The position numbers were made by a program, and so were the translations under genes. From Propionispora hippei DSM 15287 (GTDB lineage Bacteria > Bacillota > Negativicutes > Propionisporales > Propionisporaceae), in assembly GCF_900141835.1 (NCBI RefSeq), contig NZ_FQZD01000008.1:1-64000 (forward strand): a stretch of DNA of 64,000 nucleotides. The letters run 5' to 3'. Positions 46,901 through 54,036 of the stretch are shown piece by piece (position 1 is the first letter of the stretch; each line of letters starts with the position of its first letter). The notes under the pieces were generated by a model that saw nothing but the letters and a program-made list of their open reading frames with translations, did not search any database and had not been told where the DNA came from.

Positions 46901-49205
46901 CGGTAAAGACGTAGCCGTCACGGCTTCGGATATCATCAGCGGCCAGGATACGACGATAACCGGCCAGAATGTAACCATTCAGGCGGCGGACAACACCGAC
47001 AAAGAACATGACACCTATCAATTTAAGCAAAGCGGCCTGAGTGTATCCCTGGGCGGCCGGGCCATAGACAATATCCAGGCAGTCTACCAGCCGGCTAAAC
47101 GGGCCACGGAAGTGGAAGACGGTCGCCTGAAAGCGCTCTACGACTACAAAGCCGTCAAAGCAGTAGATAACCTTAGCAAAGGGAAAAACGCCGACGGCAG
47201 TGATCCCAAGGGCGGCGGACTGTCGGTCAGCGTCAGTCTGGGAACAACGAAGCAGCAAAGCGAAACCAATGCCGAAGCAGTGACTGCCGCGCCGAGCCAG
47301 GTAACGGCCGGCGGCGATGTCAACATCACTGCTACGGGAGTGAAGGACAAAGACGGTCAAGTCATTGACGGCGGCGACCTGAATATCATCGGCTCCACTG
47401 TGGATGGCAAAAATATTCACCTGAAAGCCGCTAATGATGTAAACCTGATGGCCGCGGATAATACGACCCGGAGTGAAACTACCAGCAGCGGCAAATCGGC
47501 CAGCATCGGAGTCAGCTTAAGTCAAGGCCAGGCGCCCGGCTTCTCCCTGGGAGGAAATAAGAGCAAGGGCAACGAAAATGGCAATACGTTAAGCCATACC
47601 AACACGCAGATTACTGCCACCGATACGGTGACCATCGAATCGGGCGAGGATACCAACCTCAAGGGAGCGAAGGTCAAAGGAAAAACCGTCAAAGTTAATG
47701 CCTCCGGCGACCTGAATCTGGAAAGTCTGCAGGATGAGGATAATTACAAAGAAACCAACAAATCAGCAGGAGTCACCATCAACTTCGGTGTCGGCGGCGT
47801 AAGCGGCACCGGCTCAGCCAGCAAAGGCAAAATCAATTCCGAGTACCAAAGCGTCACCGAACAAACCGGCATCTACGCCGGCGAAGGCGGTTTCGATATC
47901 CACGTAGGCAAAAACACCGACCTGAAGGGTGCGGTCATTAGTAGCGAGGCTACACCGGATAAGAATAAGCTCTCGACCGATACGCTGACCTACTCGGACA
48001 TTGAAAACCATGCCGATTACAGCGCCAGCAGCGTTGGGGTGAATTATGATAGCAAGGGTAATGCAGAAAATAATGTTGCAAAAGGTTTTTCACCCATTAT
48101 GGGTTTGCCAGTATCGGGTGATTCCAGCAGTACAACTAAATCTGCCATTTCATCAGGAAATATTGAAATAAGAAGTAATCCAAATCAAGATATTTCTAAT
48201 CTTAGTCGTGACCCACAAGGAGCTTTAAATGCACTAGGGAAAATATTTGATAAAAAGACAATTCAAGAACGTCAAGAATTATCACAGCTATTTGCAAAAG
48301 AGGCATTTGAAGAGATTCATAAAATTTCTCAGAGAGTAATTGATGCGCAAATAGAAAAAATTGCAAATGCTAAAAGCCCGGAGGAGGTAGATGCCGCTAA
48401 GGCTGTTATAAAGCAATGGAGTTCAGGTGGAGAGTATAAAACATTATTGCATACGGCAGTCGGTGGTTTGACAGCTTATTTGGGTGGAGGTAATGTGGCT
48501 TCAGGAGCAATTGGTGCTGGAGTTAATCAAGCGAGTCGTGATCTACTGAAGGATTTGCCTCCTGCATTGCAAGAATGGGGTAGTGCTATTATAGGTGCAG
48601 CAGCAGCCAAGATTGCGGGAGGTAATACTGAAGATACACAGACGGGTGCATCAACTGCAGTATCGGGAACGCGATATAACGAGAATGCACTAGTTACCTC
48701 TGGGCTTGTATTTGATCGTGAAAAAATGTTAAGTGCTTCTCAGAATCTTTATGATTCCTATAAATCCGCAGAAGAAAATATACACACTTTATTAGATGTT
48801 TTAGGTTTTGTTCCAGTTATAGGAGAAGGGGCTGACGGAGCTAATTCTATATTATATTTTGTCGATGGTGATTATGTTAATAGTGCTCTCTCTGCTGGTT
48901 CTGCAATACCTGTTATAGGTAATGCTATAGCTGGTATAAAAGTAGTTAATAAGGGAATGGGTAATCTAAGAGTGCTTAAAGATGTAACAATAAAAGGATA
49001 TAGGGTTTCGATGGATTTAGAACGAGGTGGTTCAGGATTAACTAATATACATGTAAAAATAGATAATGTAAAATATTATTTTAATAAAGATGCTGGAGCC
49101 TTTTTGAATGAAGCGGGGGATAGATTGCCAAATTCTTTAAGAGGCAATTCCCTTATCACGAAAGCTTTAGAAAAAGCGTTAGATATTGAGAGTAAAGGAT
49201 GGTAA
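40986..49205 (+). CDS. CdiA/FHA-like giant exoprotein with two TPS domains and a C-terminal toxin region
   Basis: A 2739-residue filamentous-haemagglutinin-type protein. Signal peptide to about 31; first TPS secretion domain about 50-240; acidic patch (GDEDDDEDEDG) near 340; proline-rich hinge near 400-460; a second full TPS domain about 488-680, which is unusual; then about 1,500 residues of beta-helix repeats. From about residue 2352 (base 48040) the DNA turns AT-rich and the protein changes to helical and pre-toxin sequence, including a pre-toxin-TG-like stretch (VLGFVPVIGEGADGANS...IPVIGNAIAG) before a final ~75-residue domain. This matches CdiA-type contact-dependent toxins with an exchangeable C-terminus. 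The activity of the final domain is not recognised. Confidence 0.9.
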   Translation: MKKKVRLTIRKITSVFILISFMVQPLAAFADTTADPSADAAHKPTVNEVKQVTVVDIAAPNANGLSHNLYTDFNVNAKGLVLNNALQSTNSVLAGTIQANANLQGTAAGIILNEVTGSNRTNLNGSLEVAGAQAAVIIANPNGITGDGFGFINTSRVSLVTGTPNIDDNGNLASFNVNRGDVTVQGQGLSEDRPATKLDILTRASKINAGVWADEIHVVTGTNKINYSDLTTSELSAAPLSDTPSVALDVGAVGGMYAGKIMLIGTEKGLGVSVNGEISADKELSLTNEGKITINGNVNSKEDVTISSKDSVANNGQIISNKNIAISADQITSSGFISAGDEDDDEDEDGNSGAVSIVPADATLLAAGNIDVSGAINASRNIVMTGKKVAYDPNRMIAQNTTVHQSDPDPVNPEPENPDPGHTDPKPPEEQPVSEVIPNTIQPKLPDLPDLPVINPAQPGTAATQAVAKEEGLTLTADMAAPNVYKPIIDKTASGIDLVQIATPSASGVSRNLYTDFNVKASGLILNNATQYAYTQLGGYIDYNSRLAGTGARVILNEVTGNRSSSLNGFIEVAGNRASIVVANPNGMVINGLGYINTANATLSTGLISTWQNGNVEFYPVANGSIWIQGDGLNAAATDQLTVITNAFANTASELWANHLSLSANGDITNSGKMIMSGNTAITGNRLANTAQGVIDSAGTLDVQLKEDLENNRATLSSGKTATIAAKSLSNTDSSVLHSGGDLHLTLDGNLSNKGSQVTTGGQAVIAADSLSNDAGAAIAAGKELTLEAAGDVLNQASAMQSGGSLAMHAKGFSNQDKAALFSGGDLTVAVKNDIENHTSTISAGGKAQLAGNSLQNTGNALLYAGGNMGITVDRAIQNDKSTVKSDGSSTLQAKTLSNQNGAYLSAKGNLEVTATDSVVNQGSLVNGLADAKVTTGTFSNQDGAVLQAKRNITLQNNGEFTNQAAAVKADGDLTIRAADIANQDHALLHSGGKLALTAEKNVTNQTSVLESGDALTAAMQNLTVSDKSVVTSGKNLQWQAAADIANANSTVKSGGTVQITGQNLSNDTVYFKSNGNVTINMSEKLSNKYTTIAVDGNASLKARNMANQAGSAIFTDKNLTVDAAETIDNQNSVLAAGGSARLSAADLNNTDNAMLYSSNDLEINAQNNVLNQSSSIQSQKDIRIKAQKLVNEKAVFNTGWDVKNQNIAYAITPFAGNYSATRNFVREIKTGTIQQETATAQIAADHDITIDAAVVNHYSTIAAGNDLTITGPSVENYGYQGTIITTDKGNDNHFWKYMHHGKWHLHCHWVYGTTVIPYSNQTVVDTDTARLGILSGVNKVTIIADAASIDNKTFDAGKNVIEREAKKAAEPNVLSQLTNKEKGKATTQVKPQVAETGTEPSIGSLAINTQIFSIHTEPSAKYLIETNEKFANYHNFLSSDYLLERIKTNPEKVMKRLGDGYYEQQLVTEQITEMTGRKLLTNYGSELEQYKTLMENAATFAAQYNLSVGVALTKEQMALLTSDMVWLVEEEINGEKVLVPEVYLAGLKEGDLTPGGAIITGNDVELIAKDDLKNVGTIKADKNLTVNAKNITNENGTITADDMSLTAKQAITNSSGTISGGDVSLQADTIVNQTNTQTDTYRELEQTKLLDTASITAANNLTLRAEDSITNRGAQLGAGKELILTAKKDIDIESVSREKHVAVSYAKSSAEENDVTHIGSSLGGTNVTISGQNINIKGSGVAASDTIQLTATHDVNITAEKDLAQTDASVGQRGGYYFNRQQNTDETVAGSSIAAGKGINVDGQNIAVKGSGISSETGKINLTADQNVTITNETERHESLHEEHREKTGFLSSTKTDIYDYQSQDKVKGSSLSGHELAVTANQNVTVQGSSAVADQDVTLKATTGNINIEAAAETSRSDYEKSVKKSGLFAGGGIGFTIGKQSQKSTNELDSVSQAGSVVGSTGGNVTLEAGKDVAVTASDIISGQDTTITGQNVTIQAADNTDKEHDTYQFKQSGLSVSLGGRAIDNIQAVYQPAKRATEVEDGRLKALYDYKAVKAVDNLSKGKNADGSDPKGGGLSVSVSLGTTKQQSETNAEAVTAAPSQVTAGGDVNITATGVKDKDGQVIDGGDLNIIGSTVDGKNIHLKAANDVNLMAADNTTRSETTSSGKSASIGVSLSQGQAPGFSLGGNKSKGNENGNTLSHTNTQITATDTVTIESGEDTNLKGAKVKGKTVKVNASGDLNLESLQDEDNYKETNKSAGVTINFGVGGVSGTGSASKGKINSEYQSVTEQTGIYAGEGGFDIHVGKNTDLKGAVISSEATPDKNKLSTDTLTYSDIENHADYSASSVGVNYDSKGNAENNVAKGFSPIMGLPVSGDSSSTTKSAISSGNIEIRSNPNQDISNLSRDPQGALNALGKIFDKKTIQERQELSQLFAKEAFEEIHKISQRVIDAQIEKIANAKSPEEVDAAKAVIKQWSSGGEYKTLLHTAVGGLTAYLGGGNVASGAIGAGVNQASRDLLKDLPPALQEWGSAIIGAAAAKIAGGNTEDTQTGASTAVSGTRYNENALVTSGLVFDREKMLSASQNLYDSYKSAEENIHTLLDVLGFVPVIGEGADGANSILYFVDGDYVNSALSAGSAIPVIGNAIAGIKVVNKGMGNLRVLKDVTIKGYRVSMDLERGGSGLTNIHVKIDNVKYYFNKDAGAFLNEAGDRLPNSLRGNSLITKALEKALDIESKGW

Positions 49206-49216
49206 ACAAATAAAAG

Positions 49217-49522
49217 ATGAAAAAGCCAATAATATTAAAATATAGCGAGGATGATATACTCGAAATAGTAACAGAATATATGGCAGAGAAGCATAAATTT
49301 GGAGAATATCGTTCTAAGTCGATGATTTTGGGTACTCCGGGAAAAGATCTGAGATTGGTGGCTATCATTACTGAATTAGAGGATGACAGTATTAAAAATA
49401 CCAATCTAGAAGAGATTGATTCAGTTATTGAATACAATGGAGAACATTCTAAAATCAAACCCATGAGTAAAGAGGATTTATTGAAATTAAGGACTCAGTT
49501 AAAGAATTTAAAAGAGGTATAA
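49217..49522 (+). CDS. probable CDI immunity protein
   Basis: A 101-residue acidic soluble protein starting 11 bases after the CdiA-like gene, in the same AT-rich composition as the toxin end. No family is recognised. Position, size and composition are those of an immunity protein that blocks the cognate toxin in the producing cell. The ribosome site is weak. A terminator follows at 49545. Confidence 0.7.
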   Translation: MKKPIILKYSEDDILEIVTEYMAEKHKFGEYRSKSMILGTPGKDLRLVAIITELEDDSIKNTNLEEIDSVIEYNGEHSKIKPMSKEDLLKLRTQLKNLKEV

Positions 49523-49544
49523 GTTTTAATTTGTTCATCAATAA

Positions 49545-49582
49545 GGTCAGCGGAGGTAAAAATCCGCTGACCTCTCTTTTTT
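49545..49582 (+). terminator. terminator after immunity gene
   Basis: GGTCAGCGGA (49545-49554) with TCCGCTGACC (49563-49572), then TCTCTTTTTT. Confidence 0.85.
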
Positions 49583-49691
49583 CTCTTAGGTGTCGTCTGA
49601 TGAAAAAACAACAATTGGATAATATTACCTATTAATAATCCCTAAAATCAACTCTCGTCAATCAGAATGACTTAGACTCATTACTCCCATG

Positions 49692-51371
49692 AAAGACAGG
49701 GGGACGGCAGACTGTGTGAAAAGTCGGGCATTAATCACCATACCGATAGCAAATATGGTAAAATATAACTATGAAGAATAAGCTGAGAAGGTGGATTATG
49801 GGCTACATCAAAGGCGCAGATCGGAATCAAAATACCTTGTTTCCTGAAAGCTTCGAAGACTACATCAGTGATAATAATCCAGTTCGTATCATTGATGAAT
49901 ATGTCGAACAGCTAGATATGAAACAACTCCGGTTTCAACGAGCCGATTGTCCGGATAGTGGCCGTCCACCCTATGCCCCAAAAGATTTGCTCAAGCTTTA
50001 TCTTTACGGGTACCTAAACAGAATTCGTTCTTCACGCAGACTAGAGCATGAAACTATCCGTACCATTGAAGTCATTTGGCTATTAAAGAAACTAAAACCC
50101 GACTTTAAAACGATTGCGGATTTTCGAAAAGACAATAAAAAAGCATGAAAGGCCGCTTTTAGAGAATTTGTTCGTCTATGCGACGAATGGGAACTGTTTG
50201 GAAAAGAACTCATAGCAATTGACGGTACAAAAATCCGTGCATGTAACAGCAAACGCAATAACTTTAGCTCTAAAAAATTAGAGCGGCATATCCAATATAT
50301 TGACGAAAAGATTGATACCTACCTACAAGAACTGGAACAGCAGGATATGGCGGAAGAGGCCGATCGGAAGCCAACTGCTGAAGAAGTAAACCAGCGAATT
50401 AAGGAACTTCGAAACCGCAAACAAAAGTATGAAGCCTATCAGAACGAATTAAAGAAAACAGGACAGAATGAGATTTCTACAACCGATGCGGATGCCCGGC
50501 TGATGTGTAACAACAATAACAATGTGGATGTCAGTTACAATGTGCAAACAACGGTAGATGCCAAACATAAGCTGGTTGCCGACTTCAAAATCACGACTAA
50601 GCCCAATGACTTAGGAGAATTGGATAACATGGCGCTTCGCGCCAAAAAAATCTTTCAGGCTAAAGGACTTGAAGTGCTGGCTGATAAAGGATATTACAAA
50701 GCAGAAGATTTAAAGAAATGTGTCGAGAATCAGATTACCCCCTATGTCACCAAGCAAATGTATTCGAATGGAACGGGAGATCGGGATTTTTACACCGACC
50801 GATTTACTTATGTTAAAGACCGGAATTTATATCTTTGCCCAGCAGACAAAGAACTTTTCTTTTGGAGAAACCGTTATACGAGAAAAAAGGTCTTGTAGGT
50901 TATGATTACAGAAATTACGAGGCTTGCCAGTCATGCCAGTATAAAGAACGCTGCACTAAAAGCCAAAAAGGCCGAAGTATATTTCGTCATGTAGATCAAG
51001 ATTTTTTAGATACAATTGATCTACAGACCGAATTAAACAGGGATAAATACAAGCTTAGGCAAATAATTATTGAACATGTTTTCGGAACCGTCAAGAGAGG
51101 TTGGGAGGCGTACTACTTTCTGACAAAGCGCAAGCTTTCAGTCAGCGGGGAGATTGCTTTGTCCTTTTTAGCCTACAACTTTAGACGAGCTATAACAATA
51201 TTGGGTCCGGGAGAAATTTTAAGAAGACTAAGGGAAAAAAGAGATCCTGCTATGGCATAAACCAAGGCTGGTTTTCTCTTTTATTAATTCAACGCAAAAT
51301 GAAGTTGGATAACCCTTGCTTAGCTAATATTAAAGATGAATTTTCACACAGTCTGCCGTCCCTCTGTCTTT
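49692..51371 (+). mobile_element. IS1182-family insertion sequence (decayed)
   Basis: Terminal inverted repeats of 31 bases with one mismatch: left 49692-49722 (begins AAAGACAGGGGGACGGC), right 51341-51371 (ends GCCGTCCCTCTGTCTTT). They enclose one transposase frame carrying an in-frame TGA and a frameshift. No clear target-site duplication is seen. It sits right after the immunity gene, a common landing zone beside CDI toxin modules. Confidence 0.88.
49798..51260 (+). pseudogene. IS1182-family transposase, interrupted
   Basis: Joining three segments gives a near full-length DDE transposase: 49798-50145 (MGYIKGADRNQNTLFPE, then DUF772 region), 50149-50889 and the -1 frame to 51260 (YEACQSCQYKERC, RWGTVKRGWEAYYF-type end: GTVKRGWEAYYFL). 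TGA at 50146-50148 replaces a sense codon between DNKKA and KAAFREFV. The shift occurs at A AAA AAG (50883-50889), a heptamer that fits programmed -1 slippage as well as a one-base loss. With the TGA it is most likely inactive. Confidence 0.85.
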
Positions 51372-51407
51372 TACACTATAAGTCAAAAATACAGCTATAA
51401 AATAGTA

Positions 51408-51453
51408 AAAAAAGACTTGTTTCAAAGAATTTCTTTGAAAACAAGTCTTTTTT
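51408..51453. terminator. bidirectional terminator between IS element and AraC-type gene
   Basis: Left arm 51408-51427 (AAAAAAGACTTGTTTCAAAG) pairs with 51433-51453; A run on one side and T run on the other. It serves the minus-strand regulator gene as well. Confidence 0.8.
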
Positions 51454-51510
51454 GGTTATGGCTGAAAAGGAGGCGGTAGAATAGTGTTTTACTTGAAATA
51501 GCCTCCAGCG

Positions 51511-52407
51511 CTAGAGATACATCGACCTTTTCCTATACTCTGTTGGTGAACAACGTATGTAGCGCCGGAAGATTTCTGCGTAGTAACTGGAGTTGGAGAA
51601 ACCAACCGCTTCGGAAATTTCCGTGATATTTTGTACATTACCCAATAATAACGGAATACTTTTCTGAATGCGATAGCGGAGTAGATATTCAAAACAAGTC
51701 TGACGCATCATCCTTTTGAAGAAGCGGCAAACTTCGCTCTTACTGATATTACAGGCTGAAGCAATATCCTCTAGAGTAAGATTTTCTCGGTAATTGCTGT
51801 GGATATAGTTTAGTGCTTCTTTTAAACGGGGAAGGTTTTTGGAACTGGACGGGCTTTTTCCCTGCATTAATTGAATTTCTTGATACAAAACAGCCCAAAG
51901 CACACACAATTTGCTCTTGATTTGTAGTTCATAGCAAGTGGGTTGTTCCTGATGAAGGCTGCTAATATCCCACAAAAGGTCGATAATCTGTTTTTGTATA
52001 TCGTTTTCCGGATTTAAATACAGAGAAGAAAACTGCGGGGATTGGACTATGGGATCCACATATATATTTTTTATGGCACTAGTTTCATGACCAAAAATCA
52101 GGACCGGATCAAATATCACTGCGAAATAAGAGCAGTCCTGTCCTTTATAGGCTCTTGCCGTATGAAGGCTGTTGGAGTTGGCAAATATACCGCAACCCTT
52201 TTTTGCGGTATATACGGTATCGTTTACTTGGTATTCCATCATCCCGTCCAAGATGACAGAGAACTCAAATTCCGGATGCCAGTGACAGTCCAAAAAGCCA
52301 TGCTCAAACATGGACAGGGAATCGTAGCTTGTTTCTAAAGGGAAACCGTAATTGCCATGGGGTGTTTCCTCGAAAAGATTCTCTCCTATTTTTAGCTTCT
52401 TTTTCAT
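51511..52407 (-). CDS. AraC-family regulator with cupin sensor domain
   Basis: A 298-residue transcription factor. An N-terminal cupin (about 30-110: FLDCHWHPEFEFSVILDGMMEYQV, GCGIFANSNSLHTAR) binds a small ligand, often a sugar; the C-terminal AraC double helix-turn-helix is at about 195-295 (LTLEDIASACNISKSEVCRFFKRMM, TEISEAVGFSNSSYYAEIFRRY). It is divergent from a ROK-type regulator with 120 bases between starts. The enzymes or transporter they might control are not next to them; the IS may have replaced them. Confidence 0.88.
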   Translation of the reverse strand: MKKKLKIGENLFEETPHGNYGFPLETSYDSLSMFEHGFLDCHWHPEFEFSVILDGMMEYQVNDTVYTAKKGCGIFANSNSLHTARAYKGQDCSYFAVIFDPVLIFGHETSAIKNIYVDPIVQSPQFSSLYLNPENDIQKQIIDLLWDISSLHQEQPTCYELQIKSKLCVLWAVLYQEIQLMQGKSPSSSKNLPRLKEALNYIHSNYRENLTLEDIASACNISKSEVCRFFKRMMRQTCFEYLLRYRIQKSIPLLLGNVQNITEISEAVGFSNSSYYAEIFRRYIRCSPTEYRKRSMYL

Positions 52408-52527
52408 AACAACCTCCAGTGGGCAATATTGTTATTAATATAGAGAATATTCTTATGGATAGCAAGCTTTAATGCTATTATACTTATGCTAATACAAATT
52501 GAAAACATTTTTCTGAAGGGGATTGTT

Positions 52528-53496
52528 ATGAGCGAAGAATTGCACGAACGTAATAAAAACCGGATTAAAAAATTCTTACTTAATTTTCTATCTTGTACCA
52601 AAAAAGACGTCGCTGATGGATTAGAGATGGATCTTTCCTTGGTTAGTAAGATTATCGACGAAATGCAGAAGAACGGCGAAGTGGTTCAGGCCGGGCAAGA
52701 CATATCTCGTGGAGGCTGGTTAATAAATCGATATCGTCTAAATGAAGATTCTTCCTATGCAATGATTATTTGTCTGACAATGAAAACTGTAAAAATTCAG
52801 GTGATCAACCTCTTTAAGAAAGTAAAAGAAGAACAAACCTTTGAGGTGACAGGAGAGAAGCATATTGATTGTCTAAATAAAGTCATTCTTGATGTAAAGT
52901 TGAGATATCCGACGCTGCGAAATATTACCATGAGTGTGCCGGGAAATGTACAGGACGGGAAGATCATGTATGTCTCCCAACCCAATTATCTTATAGGGAC
53001 AGATATAGCGCAGATTCTGTCGCAAAAATGTGAGTTACCGGTTTTTACTTTTAATGATGCTAATGTTATGGCACTAGGATACTATACGAAACACATTGAA
53101 ATTTCTTTGAAAAACAATAGCATGGCCTATCTTTGCTGTACTGAAAACGGTCCTGGAGCAGGAGTCATTGTTGATTCGAAAATTGTAAACGGATTTTCCG
53201 GGTTTGCAGGTGAGGTATCTGCAATTTGGCCCAGGCAGGAGAATGAAGCCTTACAAATACAAAATTATATTTCAGCGATTATTTCAGTTGTTAATCCCCG
53301 ATATCTTGTTTTAAGTCCTCAGACAAATAAAAAAATAGATGAAGACGCCATTAAAGAATTTGTCTGTGAGAATTTTCCCGAGCATAGCATACCGGAACTA
53401 CGCTTTTCTTCCGAAACTGAGATAAACTTAACAGATGGATTGGCTGCGTTGGCTATTGCTAATCTATTCCCCAATCGATTTTTATTAAATTGGTAG
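52528..53496 (+). CDS. ROK-family transcriptional regulator, lacking the zinc motif
   Basis: A 322-residue protein with an N-terminal winged helix (about 15-60: FLSCTKKDVADGLEMDLSLVSKIIDEM) and a ROK sugar-kinase-like domain (GPGAGVIVDSKIVNGFSGFAGEVS). The CxCGxxGCxE zinc motif that normally follows is missing and the protein is some 60 residues shorter than XylR or NagC relatives. ATG 52528 follows GAAGGGGA. It may bind a sugar but not catalyse. Divergent from the AraC-type gene. Confidence 0.8.
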   Translation: MSEELHERNKNRIKKFLLNFLSCTKKDVADGLEMDLSLVSKIIDEMQKNGEVVQAGQDISRGGWLINRYRLNEDSSYAMIICLTMKTVKIQVINLFKKVKEEQTFEVTGEKHIDCLNKVILDVKLRYPTLRNITMSVPGNVQDGKIMYVSQPNYLIGTDIAQILSQKCELPVFTFNDANVMALGYYTKHIEISLKNNSMAYLCCTENGPGAGVIVDSKIVNGFSGFAGEVSAIWPRQENEALQIQNYISAIISVVNPRYLVLSPQTNKKIDEDAIKEFVCENFPEHSIPELRFSSETEINLTDGLAALAIANLFPNRFLLNW

Positions 53497-53738
53497 ATAG
53501 TACCTATATCATAAAATCATGCGCAGAAGTGAATTAATCGCGGGGATAAGGGGGCAGGTTTGTTGTCACAATTATGAAGAAAGTAAAACTACGGGGGCAA
53601 CGGACGTAAAAATCCGCTGACTTTACGTACTTGATTATAGGCTGGCCTGCTTTTTTTGCCAGTTCGGGCGTCAATTGCACATAGATCCACAAATCGGCTA
53701 CTCTTCAGTTCAGATAAAAGTATTTCTAAAAATCCTTA
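53497..53738. other. intergenic debris after ROK gene
   Basis: No gene. It contains GATAAGGGGGCAGGTTT (compare GATAAGAGGGCAGGTTT at 58260) and a partial copy of the 49560 terminator sequence (GTAAAAATCCGCTGAC at about 53607-53622) inside ACGTAAA...TTTACGT. These look like scraps of repeated intergenic elements. Confidence 0.4.
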
Positions 53739-53786
53739 AAAAGGCGATATGGTTTCCGAGAATCTTTGGAAACCATATCGCCTTTT
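53739..53786. terminator. strong hairpin before the M48 leader region
   Basis: Perfect 19-bp arms AAAAGGCGATATGGTTTCC (53739-53757) and its complement at 53768-53786. It stands just before the duplicated leader, as the clpB terminator does before copy A. Confidence 0.75.
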
Positions 53787-53796
53787 GATCAAATTA

Positions 53797-53963
53797 GTAA
53801 ATGATTTTGTAAGTTAAAGATAGATATTGAGGAAATATGAGATATTTTGTAAAAATACAAAATATTATGTCGAACGAATGGTTGATTTAAGTAAGAGGAA
53901 AAAGTAAGTAAGTGTAAAATATATGATTCTTGGAATTTTATTTGAAAAAATGTAAAAATTGGT
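53797..53963 (+). repeat. duplicated leader/promoter region, copy B (before M48 protease gene)
   Basis: Matches 39082-39250 over its length. It has TTATGTCGAACGAA at 53865-53878, containing TGTCGAA, the core of the Spo0A box, and the 32-base identical block at 53928-53959. The downstream genes of the two copies are unrelated, so the shared part is regulatory. Confidence 0.75.
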
Positions 53964-54036
53964 TTGGAGGCGAACGAGCTTATGCATTGATGTAAATCAA
54001 AACAAAATAAGGGAATTAAATAGAGAGGTGATTTGA

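Noticed and set aside
50146-50148. TGA recoding in the transposase
   Set aside because: No selenocysteine signal is evident, the position is not catalytic and the frame has a second defect downstream; decay explains it.
53868-53874. Confident Spo0A box
   Set aside because: TGTCGAA matches the core, but copy A has TGTCGGA and a 7-base match alone is weak, so it is kept only as part of the duplicated-leader finding.
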